From Bifiguratus adelaidae (lineage: Eukaryota; Mucoromycota; Endogonomycetes; Endogonales), in NCBI GenBank assembly GCA_002261195.1, contig MVBO01000004.1, forward strand, positions 282,653 through 346,652: a stretch of DNA of 64,000 bases. The letters are read 5' to 3'. The notes under the pieces are model-generated. The model did no database searches. It was not told the origin of the DNA and saw only the letters and a list, made by a program, of their open reading frames with translations. A program made the position numbers and the translations under genes. This document shows, piece by piece, positions 35,004-48,315 of the stretch (positions within the stretch are counted from its first letter, which is position 1; every line of letters starts with the position of its first letter).

Positions 35004-38000
35004 CTATGGTTGAACACCCAGCGTAAGCTTGATGCCCATGCTCATGAGTTCGGTGGCAAGATATCGGAAAACATAGGGTATAGCGAGAAGGTCGATCCCC
35101 TTCGAGGTTTGGCACACACGGCACTCTACATCTCGGCGGGAAGTGAGAGAGCTTGGGGTGATGGTTGTGATGGTGGAGACGATTGAGCCACAAAGGCGGC
35201 ACACGTAGCACTAGAAGCAATGACATTAGCTTGACGCGATGACACATCAATGCGGTGTGTGTACTTACCTGAGAATAGTCGGAACAATTCATCAGACGAT
35301 CTTGGAGCAAGAAGCTCACACCGTGGGCTAACAGCGAATCACGTTCCATTTCACCGAAACGAATACCACCAGCACGCTTTCTACCCTTCAACGGCTGTTG
35401 CGTCAGATTGTGTACCGGTCCTGTTGTTCGCACTTGGTATTTGTCGGACACCATGTGACGGAGACGTTGATAGTACACGACACCAATATAAATGTCGGCC
35501 TTCATCTCCTCGCCAGTGATTCCACTGTACATTTGCTCGTTGCCATGATAATTGTATCCTGCATCCAACAATTGTTCTCCGAAATAATCGGCCGCAGTGA
35601 ATTGCTCATTGAATCTAGAGAGGAGAAATAATGTTGAGCCTGGAGCCATGGCAAGTGCCGCATCGTAACTTACTTGAACGGTGTAGCATCCTGAGCGATA
35701 CCATGAAGAGCGCCAGCTTTGCCAGCCAAACTCTCTACAAACATACCGATGGTCATACGTGAGGGGAAGGCGTGAGGATTGATAATGATGTCGGGTTGAA
35801 TGCCGCTCTCGGTAAATGGCATATCTACGGCTGGCCACTTTTGCGAGCAAACACCTTTTTGACCGTGACGGGAGGAGAATTTGTCACCGATGATGGGAGA
35901 ACGAGTGATGCGTAATTTGATGTGGACCTTTTGAGCCTCTTGGTCGCCGAGATCGTTGCCCAACACACGTACTTCGTCCACAAGACCGTCCTCAAGCCCT
36001 TTGTACTTCTTTACAGAAGTGCGACCGGTCGTATCATCAATGAAAGCACAGATAGGATCACCATCCCGCAAGGTAGTGCCAATGAAGGGAAGCCCATCAA
36101 CATCAAGTTTTTCTCGCCACTTTTTGTCTGCATCTTTGCCTAGGCCAAAGTGATGTAGGATAGGCTCACCGCGTTGTCTCATTTCGCCGAGATCAACGAT
36201 TTCCGATTTGTAAACGGTGCCGTATCCGAATCCTCTTTCGTGAGCTGACTTGTTCAAAATCATGGCATCTTCCATATCGTAACCTGTATAGGAGATGACA
36301 GCCACCACAGCGTTCATACCGTTCGGGAACCCGTCCATGCCATAATGATCATGAAGAGCTGGGCGAACGATGGGTGTTTGACCGGTTTGCAACCGATACA
36401 TTTTGTTGTCTGTGCGTCTCTGCAAAGCTGTTGCAGGCGTACCCATGGCTTGCTTACCCATCTGCAGAGCGCGCGTGAGTTGACCAATCATTCAATCCGA
36501 ATCGTGATCATTTACCTGACACTGATACATATTACGTGGAGACTGGTTAAAGTCTGAAAATGGTGTCAGATTGGCGACGATACTTAGCATATTGGTGGGT
36601 GCAAACTCCTGATGTGTACTGACACCAGGCACAACTTCGTCATCGAGACAAGCAATCTCCATGTAAACTTGCTCAAATGTCCCAACCATATCGCACTTGC
36701 CGTTGGCAAGGTATTTGACTGGCCTCATCATGCGTGCAGGTGTAGAGAATAGGAAGAGACCCGGATATTGTCCGCCGTGAGATGTAGGCACGTATCCGAT
36801 TTCGAGATTGAGTGGCACGCCCTTATCACCTTCCAACTTCCAGACTCGCAACGTATCTGCGACCCGCTTTGCTAATGCAGGCTCACACCAGCCGATGATC
36901 TTTCCATCAAGCTGTACCACAACGTTTCGCGGTCCGTTGATGGAGTGCACAACAGGCTGAGTGACTCCCAGAGAAGCTAGCAAAGTTGGAATTCTTGAGA
37001 CATCCATGGGATCGTTGATGATTTTGCAGGTATGAGAAAGGTGATTGAGAAGACCACAAGGTGCACCATCGGGTGTGTGAACGGGACATAGAAATCCCCA
37101 AGCTTCAGGAAGCAGTTTTCTCACCGTCGTCGTCTTGAGTTCAGCAAAGAAGGAACCTCTGTGAATACATCGGAAATGTGAAAGATACCGATAAAAGTTG
37201 AGTTTTTCGGCTACAATCGTGTAACCGGTAGCCTGTTGCAAATCGAGGCCAGTGTTAGATACTAGATTGCCAGTGGCTAAGAAGTAGGCGAGCTTTGTGC
37301 CCACGTCGGAGTTGACTTTCTTGAGGGCATTTTTGAAGTAATTCTTATTGAAGAAGTCAACGCCAGCTGCGGATCGACGGACGTCTTGATTGATGACCAA
37401 TCGGATGTTGTTGAGCCAATTCTCGACATTTTCCTTGATGATCATGCCATACAAGTGACCACCAAGAAGAACTTCCTGATGCTGTGGCGAATCTGGATTA
37501 TCGGCGCAGCAAGCTCCGGACACCAAAGCATATAACTTGCGAATCATGTAGCTATATGCGATATCAGGGCATGTTGGTGAGTTGAAAAGGCAACACTTAC
37601 ATGAGCAACTGAAATTTGTCACGATTGTCCTTAAGATGGACCAGAACGATCTTTGATAGGAGAGCTTCGCCCACTTGACGGTCAGTTAAATCTTCGTCGA
37701 GACCAAGCACAACTCTGAATTTTTCTCCAAGATAACGCAAGCATTGGTCCCTGGTGTATAAGCTGTAGACTTTGAAGCTCCGCAAAAGCAATTCCACACG
37801 GTCCGTCAAGAACGTGTTTGAAATGTCGCCTTGACATAGCGCATCAAAAATTTCCTTGTCGCTTGCGTCGATCAAGCTTTTCAAAATCATGACAGCGGGA
37901 ACCATGTACTCCTGCTTGCGCCAAGCAAATCGAAGCATACAGTTACCGTCATTGAGATAATGCACTGTGTTCGTTTGCGACGTTTGATCTGGACGGGAGC

Positions 38001-38788
38001 AACGGATGGCAGTACCGAAGTGCGAGTATTGAGGGCCGCGGTTGGCGAATGACGGACGAATAATGGCGGTAACATGGTTGCGACGTGGTACAATGAGTAA
38101 TCGAATCAGCTTCTCAATACCATTCACAATAAAGTACCCGCCCATTTCATCAGACTCTTCGTGGTGACGGATGAGTTCTTTGGGGTGAAGGTTGTGAAGA
38201 TTGCAGCGATTTGATCGAACCATGATGGGCAGGAGACCGAGCTCCCTGACTTCCTCATTGATCGCGCCATCGTTAACACGCCAGCAGAGCCTGGCTTGCA
38301 AACGACCTCGATATGACACCAAACGCTCTCGGCACTAGAGGGGTCGTTCAGACATTCAAAGCATTCAGAGAGTCGCTCAATCAAGAACTCTATTCGCATA
38401 CCTCAGATGGATAGATTTGACGAACTGTAGATCTCGTATCTCTCTCAGAGAGCATGGGCTTTTGCACAGTGATTCCGCTGATCCAATCTATGCAATATAC
38501 GGCTCAGTTTCTCTGCTGCAGAGCTGACACACGTCTATAAGACTCACATGTCAATTTGTTTCCAAGTGCACCATTCTCTGCTTTGCGGTCAAAGACAGAC
38601 TTGTGCCCAATATCACTCATGGCGATATCCAGTAACCCTTCACTTCCTTCATCGCCGAATTGCAGGAGTGAATTGAACGCTTTCAAATGAGGTTCAACCG
38701 CTTCTTGGAGTGCCGGTACCCCATACTTGCTGTTACTGGGGTTCCGGAACAAGTCCTCCCGCTCTAGGGTATGGAAGGTTGAAGGCAT
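35004..38788 (-). CDS. RPA135: RNA polymerase I second-largest subunit
   Basis: Beta-like subunit of RNA polymerase I, which transcribes the large rRNA precursor in the nucleolus. The N-terminus is [12 protein letters not shown]. Conserved blocks include [72 protein letters not shown] and [12 protein letters not shown]. The C-terminus has a zinc ribbon with CYVCRLCG and CRVC. Segments [15 protein letters not shown] and [16 protein letters not shown] match Pol I rather than Pol II Rpb2. About seven introns; large exons code for the catalytic core. The ATG at 38788 is chosen because LERE follows closely, as in other Rpa2 proteins. Next to the F-BAR gene in the same orientation. Confidence 0.95.
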
Positions 38789-39084
38789 GACCAGGAGGAA
38801 GTGCGAAGGCTCCGTTTTTGTTTTTTGGGACCGCTTAAATCTAAGCCACCGCATTTGCCGGAAAGGAATAGCTTCATAGTCAATGGTCAACAAGGCATTG
38901 AATGTTGCCTTGGCTTGCATGCAGCACTAATATGGCGTGATAAATCAAAGCTCATCGCGAACGGTGGTCAAAATGAGAGCACCCGATAAACAAGCAAGCT
39001 GTGCATTGCATTCCAGAAGCCTTCCATATATGGAATCGTGACTGCGTAATCACATCATGAACGCGTTAAACCTCTCCTTCTCTT

Positions 39085-42000
39085 ATGCGGGGAGTGCTTC
39101 GACCACTGAGACGTTATTCAAGCTCGACTTTACCCTTCATCAAGAGGCAATACTTTAGAGCGTCTTTTCAGGTTTCACTTCGTGTGACGACTCCCTGCGT
39201 TCGTGTTGAACCGTTTTCTCGGCAAGGTGTGAGGTTTTTCCAGACGACGCACTTGACTATGGAACACAAGTATACAAATCGACTTGCTCAAGAGAAGAGT
39301 CCCTATCTTTTGGTAAGCTTAAGGATGTGAGAATAAAAGTGGCTTCGGAACGCTGACAAGGTTTCTTGATATTTCTTTTACCGGGCTGTTATTGATAGCA
39401 ACATGGTATGTAGAATGGTTGCCGACACGTAGGGCGTTCGACACTAATTCCGTATGGTTTATCTTCTGAATCAATACAATAGCGCATAATCCGGTAAGCT
39501 AGCGCCATTGGTATGTACGCGTATCATTGGCTAACTCTTCATCAGGTGGATTGGTATCCATGGGGAAAGGAAGCTTTTGCAAAGGCAGAGAAAGAAGGCA
39601 AGCCTATCTTCCTCAGCGTAGGATATAGTACATGCCAGTAGGTGTATATTTTTAGATTTGTCATTCTTTACTGAACATCATTTGCTATTCCCACCAGTTG
39701 GTGTCATGTTATGGTAAGTGTTCCTCCAGTTCCTTTGCTCAACATTGTTTGAGCAATGCCAACGGTATCTTAGGAGCGAGAATCCTTTGAGAATGAGGAA
39801 ATCGCAGCCATCATGAATGAAAAGTACGTCAACATTAAAGGTGCGTACCACGAGGAAAATGGCGAGGACGCATTTGTACGCCGCTAATGTGTGATGTCTC
39901 TAGTGGATCGGGAGGAAAATCCAGGTGTGGACAAGATGTACATGGTGAGTGATAATCATTCCCGTTTGTCACCCATTGACTTCTACTGGCTTAGACCTAC
40001 GTCCAGATCATGACAGGTAAGTCATATGAACAATGTGGTTTATCTGTAGTCGTTACCTGACATTTCTAAAGGGGGCGGAGGATGGCCAATGTCAGTGTTT
40101 CTGACGGTAAGCTATTTGCTTGGATTTTCAATGGTGACTGAAATCTTTCTATTTCTTTCCTTAGCCTGACCTGTATCGTAAGTCGATTGTGCAGCAAGCC
40201 GACAACCCGCTCCAATAACGTCTAATATCTCTAGCCATCTTTGGAGCCACTTACTTCCCGCCTACAGATCATTTCGGCCGGTAACGACAAAAGCTTTAGC
40301 GTGAGCTTGCACCATGATTCTCACTTGACGTTTGCAGACCTGGTTTCAGGACCGTACTGAACACCATATACAACATGTAGGGCAGATTATCTGGATATAA
40401 GGCAAAACTGCATTCCTTACGAAGCAATTTAGGTGGCAAGAGAAAGGAGATCAGATGCGAGAAAGCGGACAGGATCTGGTCAGACAGATCCAAGATTTGG
40501 AAGTAAGTGCGCAGACCGTTGTCGCGACATTGCCTCATCCTATTGATAGGGCTCCAAGCCTTCAGGTTCCAGCTCACGACCTTTGACATGGGCTGTGGCT
40601 GACCAAGTCTACGAGCATAAAGTGAAAACGTTTGATCCTGTCGAAGGCGGATTTGGCAGAGCTCCAAAGTTTCCATCCCCGGTCCATTTTGACTTTTTGC
40701 TCATGTACAGCGCGTGCCGTAACGCGAAGTCTGATACGGCAAAGAAAGCCATTGACATGGTTGAGTTTACTCTAAAGGCAAGCACCTCGTCCAGACGAAC
40801 GCCATGGCTGACAAGTGTTGACTGTGCCCTTGCAGAAAATTGCGGCTGGTGGTATTCATGGTATGTCTTCGCAAGGATCACAAATGAGATGCCAAGCTTC
40901 TCACTCTGCTTTAAGATCATGTTGGAAGCGGGTTTCATCGTTACAGCACGGATGCGGAATGGTAAGCCGATATCTAGAGTCTACTGGCTCTAAGCAAAAG
41001 CATCTAGGCATGTCCCTCATTTTGAGAAGATGCTGTATGATCAAGGGCAGCTGTTGCGGTCCTATGCTGATATCTACACCATCACCAAGGACCCAGCTTT
41101 TGCGGATGTAGGTTCACGACTTGGCACCAAACACGAGTGTTAACAAAGTTTCCGGTCAGGTTGCTCGGGATATTGTCAAGTATGTGGGCCGTGACCTATG
41201 GGACGCAGCTGGTGGATTGTACTCCGCCGAAGATGCCGATTCCCTTCCAACTTTTGATGCCACTGAAAAGGAAGGTATAGTCCTGTCATTGCTACCTTGG
41301 GATTCTCTCATCAGTTCATTGTGCTTTAGAGGGAGCATTTTGTGTTTGGGAAATGTCCGAATTAGAGAATATCCTCGGCATCAAAGATGCCGCCATGTAT
41401 TCGGAGCATTATGGAACGCGTCCTTCCGGCAATGTCAGTCCCAGTCAAGACCCACATGGAGAATTGAAACGCAAGGTAATTGAGTCATCCAAGTCACATC
41501 CTGGGACTGACACCACGCGCTTCCTAGAATGTGTTGATTCAACGACGAACAATCGAAGAGACAGCTAGGGCGCATGATATGACCCCGGATCAAGTCAAAG
41601 AGCTTTTGACAAATTGCAATCAAAAGCTACTCAAATATCGACAGGAGCAAAGGCCCAAACCACACTGTGATGATAAGATTCTGACTTCTTGGAACGGATT
41701 GATGTTGACCGGACTCGCCAAAGCTTACGGTACCTTTGGTGATGACGAGATGCTCACGTTGGCCAAAGGCATTACCCAATTCATAGAGACAAACTTGTAC
41801 AAGAAGGATGAGGGTATTCTCATTCGAAGTTATCGAGAAGGTCCTTCCGCTGTCGAGGGCTTCATTGACGATTACACGTACGAACTCTACCAACACGGAT
41901 CAACATATGCTTACCCTCAGTTAGGTATTTGATCCAAGGTCTTTTGGACCTGTACGAAGCAACATTTGACGAGAGTTACGTCGAATGGGCTGCAAAGTTG

Positions 42001-42687
42001 CAAGCAAAACAAGACGAGCTGTTTTGGGATGATGAGAATGGCGGGTACTACTTGGTACAGGCCAAAGAAAAGGATATTCTAATGAGGATGAAAGACTGTA
42101 AGTGCACCGATATCATCGTGGCAGGCCTTAAACATGCTCCTGGTTACAGTTCAAGATGGAGCCGAGCCATCACCGTAAGGATCAAGGGGTACTTTAGGTG
42201 CACAAGCTCATTGACGGTACAGGAATGGAATTGCTGCTTCAAACCTCCTTCGACTCGGATACATGCTCGAGGCTAACGATTTGACCGAAAAGGCGGCGAA
42301 AGTTGTGCAATCGTTCCAAGGAGATCTCCTGCAACATGGTTATGCTGCTCCTGCCCTCGTCTCTGCTCTCATGATGCAGATGAAGGGTATGAAACAGGTA
42401 AGGCCGGACTCAATAGACGCTAGCGTGAGGATCCAATATTTTACTAGATTGTGTTGACGGGCGACGCCAACGAGCCCTTATATCAGAAATTCCTTGCTGC
42501 CATCCGCGAAGCGTTCATTCCAAATAAGGTGTTGTTGCGGGCGACGCCAAAGGATGGCTATCTTGCCAGTCGCAATAGCGTTCAACAATTAGCCAATGAG
42601 TCAGATGTAGCAGCCTACATTTGCGAGAATTTTACGTGCGGTTTGCCAATCAAGGACGTGGAAAGTTTGCGCAAGCAGCTTGCGTGA
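39085..42687 (+). CDS. SSP411/SPATA20-like thioredoxin-domain protein (DUF255)
   Basis: Large conserved protein with an N-terminal thioredoxin-like DUF255 domain and a C-terminal (alpha/alpha)6-type region; exact role unknown. Family blocks are [29 protein letters not shown], the CxxC-bearing STCHWCHVMERESF, VKVDREE-like [49 protein letters not shown] and [10 protein letters not shown]. The N-terminus ([17 protein letters not shown]) looks like a mitochondrial presequence. The gene has about 18 introns, with several microexons between 39399 and 40200 (7, 11, 16 and 13 nt). The intron 40778-40835 is of GC-AG type. Divergent from RPA135 across 296 bp. Confidence 0.9.
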
Positions 42688-43411
42688 AGCATGAGAATGA
42701 ATAAAGGACTATGGCAGGAGGAATATTCTAGCCCGTTGTTCAGGGGGATAAAAGTACGCTAGCACCGGAAGCCACGCTACACAGCAAAGATTCCTACAGA
42801 CCCTTCCTGACGTCATTATGCCTTGGCAAGGTTAGAACCTTTTACCCGATGAGACTTGTACCGGACCGACATACAAAAAAGCACCTCCGTATCTCCCCGC
42901 TTACCGGAAAAGGAAGTTGGGGAATAAGTTCTTGGCATAGGCGACAATAGCAACTCCGGTCCTTGGTCGATGATGCAGCCAGCAGCCGATATGATAGTCT
43001 CCCAGCTTCGCCCAAACAACTCAGGGGGCCCTGAACGCGCAAGAACCCTGAGAATCACAAGATTTGCCGCAGAAGCCAGTATTTGTGCTGCTTTGCTGCA
43101 AACAACGATATCTGGAAATAAGGGCTGAAGATTGTTTATTGACCGTTGAGAGTTCTGAATTCATGACTTATTAACGCTATACGTGGCGCATCCTAGCATA
43201 CGTTCCCATTGTGTATACTAGCTGTTGCTAGGCGACCTTACCGTGAGAAGGACCCGAGTTGTCACCGCTCGGGACCGCATACGGCGTCACAATAATTACC
43301 ATAAAAAGAATGAAACCGATGTGGGGTGGCAGTGGGGGTAGGTACAAAATTCCTCCGACCCTATTGCTATTTATCCCCCCACGCACCAGTCTTCTCGTTT
43401 CAGCGGTGACC
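42688..43411. promoter_or_regulatory. noncoding region upstream of acid trehalase
   Basis: No gene seen. AGGGG motifs occur at about 42740 and 43022, matching the fungal stress response element (STRE) core. That would fit a trehalose-metabolism gene, but single cores are common by chance. A TATTTAT tract lies at about 43369, some 40 bp upstream of the ATG. Confidence 0.35.
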
Positions 43412-46400
43412 ATGACACCCAGCGCTTCGAGGCTAGTTGCCTGTCTCTTATGCCTCGCATCTGTCTCGGCTTTCCCCCTCCCCGCTCTCTTGAAGCATGG
43501 ATGGTGGGTCTCATCTTCGGACAGCTGGGTTCTTAGCACGAACGTAATCAATACGACCGCCTTTGAAAGCGAACCCTATGTTGCCAACGGATATATCGGA
43601 GCTCGTCTTCCCGTGGAAGGTGTAGGCTTGAAAGTCTTCCCGGCCGTCAACTACACCGCCATGGACGGCACCCAAGGTTGGCCCCTCTTCTCTCTTCGAC
43701 AGACGGCTTCCATAGTGGCTGGTTTCTATGATGAGCAAGGCCCCACTCGGGGAACCAACTTTGTAAGTGGATGCATACCGTGGACGTGGAGAAAGCCCGA
43801 ATTGACCGAGTTTGGTTTAGGCTCAAACGGGCGGTGAACAAGTCATTTCGCTGTTGCCGACGTGGTCCTCGCTTTTTGTGACTGTCTCGGAGGCAGGTGC
43901 CAATAACGCATCCTCATCGGCCACCTATGGCGTAGGTGTGGATTTGAGCCAGATTGTTGCCTATAAGCAGTCGCTCTCGCTTCGCAACGGTATCGTCACA
44001 ACCTCGGTAACCTGGTCTCCATTCGGATCCAACTCGGGTGGCAATATTGACCTTGTCTATACGGTCCTGGCGCATCGCTCCAATCCCAACCTTGGCTTAG
44101 TTCGATTGGATGTTTCGGGTCTCTCCGAAGGACAGCAAGTCGTCTTCACCGACGTCCTTGACGGTGCTGGTGCACAACGAGTCGAGAATGAAATGGCCGG
44201 TTACTTGAACGCAACTGATTTGCAGGCCATCTATTCTGCTGTCAGTCCCATCGGTGTGCCGAACGTTACAGCGTGGGAAATTTCGGCTTTCGATCTCATT
44301 TCAGGTTCAAATAACATTACTATTGATAGCGTGCCTGCAGGTGTACATCTGAGCAGCAACGCCTCCACCGCTGCCAGAGCCTACTCGTTGACTGCGCCAT
44401 CTGACGGAAAGATCAGCGTATACAAGGCAGTCGGCATTGCATCGTCCGATGCTTTCCCCGGCGTGGAACGTGCAACCGCTCTTTCTGCGGCCCAGCAAGC
44501 TGTCAAAGAGGGATGGGACGCTGTTGTAGCTTCCCATAAGCAAGCCTGGGAGGACCTGTGGACCGAAGGGGGCGAAATTATCATTAACGGTGCTGGCGGT
44601 TCCAACGATCCAACTGGCATGCTTTCCGAGTTGCAAAAGACATCCCGTGCCAGTATCTTCCATCTCCTTTCGAACATTAGAAACGGTACCGAAGGCCCAG
44701 GCTTGGGTGACAACAGTATTGCTCCGGCCGGTTTGACCTCTGACTCTTACGCTGGCGGTATCTTTTGGGATGCTGAGACTTGGATGTATCCATCGCTCTT
44801 GGCACTCTACCCAGATTATGCCATGAGCATCAACAACTATCGTAGCAAGAACTTGGCTGCGGCCAAAGAGAATGTGCTTCAGTACAACCGATCAGGCTTG
44901 CTGTATCCGTGGATCTCTTTCCGTTATGGCAACTGCACTGGTAAGTGCGCGGGGCCTGGAAGGCCTAGTGTTGTTTTGCTAAGACCGTTGCAATAGGTAT
45001 TGGTCCTTGTTATGATTACGAATATCATTTGAACAATGATATTGCGCTTGCTCAATGGCAATACTTTTTGTCGACTAACAATAACACCTGGCTTGCGGAT
45101 CAAGGTTATCCTATCATGTCTGCCGTCTCTGAATTCTGGGCGAGTCAAGTCACATACAACGAGACAACTGGGTAAGTAATGCCGAGATGTTGGCTTGCGG
45201 CATCAGGTTGCTGATGGCTTTGCTTTTGTTTTCATAGCAAATACCAGACGCGCAACGAGACCGATCCGGACGAGTACGCCAATTTCCAGAATGACGCAGC
45301 CTTCACCGATGCCGGTGTTGCCGTCACATTGCGCAACACCATTCAAGCTGCCTCCATTCTTGGTAAATCTAGCAGTGTGCCTTCGAACTGGAGTGATATA
45401 GCCAACAACATCGTGATCCTCTACCAAAACACGAGCAATATCGTTCTTGAATATGAAGGATTCAACGCTTCAACGCCTGTGAAGCAGGCAGATGTCGTTC
45501 TTCTTATTTATCCACTCGAGTACAATGTCATCGATCCTACTCTCGACTTGACCTTTTACGCTGGTGCTACCAGCCCCAATGGTCCCGGTATGACATACTC
45601 GATCTTTAGCATAGACGCAGCTCAGTTGGCGACGCAAGGTTGCGAATCTTATACTTATCTGCTTCAGAGCAGCGAACCTTACGTCCGCGCTCCCTTCGCG
45701 CAGTTTTCGGAACAGACCGTTGACAATTATGAAGACAATGGCCACACGAACCCTGCTTATACGTTCTTGACTGGCCATGGAGGTTATTTGCAGACCTACA
45801 CCCATGGGTTCACTGGTTACCGCCCACGTCTCGACTGCTTCTATCTCGATCCTTCATTGCCTCCGCAATTTGGACCCGAGGGGTACACAGTCAAGGGTAT
45901 GAAATGGCAAGGAAACGTCTTTGATGTTACTGTTGGGGGCAAGGAAACCACCGTTACACTCCGCTCGTCCGCTTCTTCCAAAGCATGCGTTGAGATTGGA
46001 ACCCGCAACAAGAACCAGGGCAAGCAGTAAGTTGACCTGCTGTGATTGTTTCCGACAATTTGCGTTAACGCGATCCTGTAGCAACCTATCTGTCGGGAAA
46101 ACGCTCAAGGTGGAGACATACCGTGCAGACCTTAACGGCACTCTTGTTCCTGGTAACAAGGCTCAATGTCCACTTGTTGTCTCGTCTAATTCCACGATCA
46201 TGCCTGGACAATATGACATTGGCGCCGTCGATGGTTCCAACGCAACTTACTGGCGACCCGGTACCACTGCACCTGCTTCGATCATCATAGACTTGGGCAA
46301 GGAAGAGGAGATCACCGCCCTTCACTTCAACTTCAACAATAATCCACCTACTTCCTACACCGTTTGGGCGAGTAAGGACAATAGTACTTCCAGCACTGGC

Positions 46401-46613
46401 TGGACCCAGATTGCTAAGGTAGACAATGTGCCTATCACCGCCCCTTACGATCCTTCCACGGCCAGTGAGGTGCTTGTTCACCTCGGCAACACCTCTGACG
46501 TGACATTGAGCAAGGCCACCACCGCTCGTTACGTGCAGCTTGTTGTCGAGGGAGCACAGACCGACGACGGTAGTGGTGATGGAGCAACGGTTGCAGAGGT
46601 AGCCGTTATTTAA
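43412..46613 (+). CDS. ATH1: secreted acid trehalase (GH65)
   Basis: Glycoside hydrolase family 65 enzyme that cleaves extracellular or vacuolar trehalose to two glucoses. The start MTPSASRLVACLLCL, continuing ASVSAFP, is a signal peptide. N-terminal domain motifs include EPYVANGYIGARLPV; the catalytic barrel shows GGIFWDAETWMYPSLLALYP, YRSKNLAAAKEN, GLLYPW and EYHLNNDIALAQWQYF. Late segments are TGHGGYLQTYTHGFTGYRP and a C-terminal F5/8-type (galactose-binding-like) region with IIIDLGKEEEITALHFNFN. Many N-x-S/T sites are present. Five exons with short introns. About 1,000 residues, as in fungal Ath1 proteins. Confidence 0.92.
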
Positions 46614-48315
46614 AGGGCAGAACATCCTGTTTGAGAATACTGTCTCTAGTCACGAAAAAGTCTGTCTACATTAAAGTTATTCTATTGCAGATTTCTTTAA
46701 CTCTCTGAATAAGATGACACTCAGGGCGGCCAATATGAAGTGAGTCAACCAGTCCTGAAAAGTTACCCCACGGGAGCTCGTCACCGTTTACCCCGGCGCC
46801 AACAGCTTCTTGATGAGGTTATGGCGCATACGGCAGTACGAACCCGTAGGTATGCTGAAATTTCCTTGCGGTTCGTAACACAGATAGCCGATCCGGGTAA
46901 GCATGTTCCCTGCGACAGCCTAGGTCAAAACATTACACAACTGCGCAAACACTATGCAGAGTGATCCGCCTAGACCTCCTTATTCACAACTGCCACTACC
47001 AAGTTTCCGGCGACCCTATTCGTAAGATGGCTCCTTTCAACAAAATTCTGAACACCTACGGTCCTGGCCATCTTGGCAAGTCAAAGGAGTGGGGTATTTA
47101 GAATAATTGCGGAAGTTATCTATAATTTGCTGTTCTATTCTGATTACTGATGTTGACCGTGAAGCTATCCAATAACAAGGCGCAATGCTTAAAGTTAAAA
47201 ATTGTGACAACGGACGCCAAGACACAGAGCATTTGTCAAGACAACCTTTGGGGACACCGGGAACGCTTACTGAACTCTGAGGGCTATGGGCAGTTACAGT
47301 GCAAGCTTTCGAAACTCAGGAAAAACTGTGAAGCGCGATGATATGCGTCACGAACTGCTCTTCACAGGGTAAGGTGTGCTGAAAATAGGTACACAATCGT
47401 GTAAATGCTTAAGGGCAAAGGTCGCTGGGTTTAATATGGACGGCGTGAATTTACCGAGAGTATGAAACCCGCCAAAGGGAGGCAAATGCAGTCATCTTGA
47501 ACCATTGACCAATATCGATCATCTTTTCTCTAGGACATGGTGCCAAATTGTGCGATCCAGCGCAAATGGAATTTGCACAAGATGGGCTATCAACCTATCC
47601 CTGCCTTTAAATCGCGTCTTCAGACGTAAATGAGCTTCGATCGCTTTGAAGACGGTTACTTCAGCCTTGAGAGAGCCTGTGCAGTATATGTACCACATCT
47701 CAAGGAGCACATTTGTAGGCATCATCCAATCTCTTGTCACCCCGCCTAGATCTACGTGTTGGTACACCAAATCAAATAGGAACGAGGTTGGTGGTGCTCA
47801 AGATGCTTGGAAGGCTGATGATTGCCGGGATCTCCGCAGGCACTTTCATCGATCACGCTTCAAGACGCATGTACTGGATGTCGCAATGATAACATTCCAC
47901 GTTCGCTATGCGTAACCGCAATAAGTCGTAATGTGTGTCCGCATGTCGACTTAACGAGCCAGATGACAGGGTATTTAGAAGGACCGACTGTCATTACTAC
48001 CCCCTTATTGTAGACATACGCAACTATACACTAATACTTGAGACCAAGTAAAACGTCATTTCGGGTCTCTCTGCTGTGACCCTCGGCCTCTTGTCTCCAA
48101 CTGCTCTTGGGAGCTCTGTGTCAGGTGTCAACGAATAAGGAGTGGCAGGTGTCAGGCCAACTTCCTTTGGCCTAGTGGGTCAGGTTACACTTGACGTATT
48201 CACGTCATGTGTAATGGTTGCACCGAACGAGGCTTTAAATACATCCTGTGCTCAACGCAAGTTTCTTCCCTTTTCTCCCTTGGATAGACGCACAGACGAA
48301 TTCCATTTGAGCACC
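46614..48315. other. gene-poor stretch
   Basis: About 1.7 kb with only short, unconvincing ORFs and no recognisable protein, RNA gene or repeat. TTTAAATA at about 48234-48241, 75 bp before the next ATG, may be the TATA element of the secreted-protein gene. Confidence 0.5.

Noticed and set aside
34648..35850. 400-codon minus-strand ORF
   Set aside because: It only looks long because the RPA135 3' exon, an intron, intergenic DNA and the first F-BAR exon share an open frame.
35004..38788. RNA polymerase II Rpb2
   Set aside because: C-terminal zinc ribbon, [15 protein letters not shown] and GRKRAGG match Pol I Rpa135, not Rpb2.
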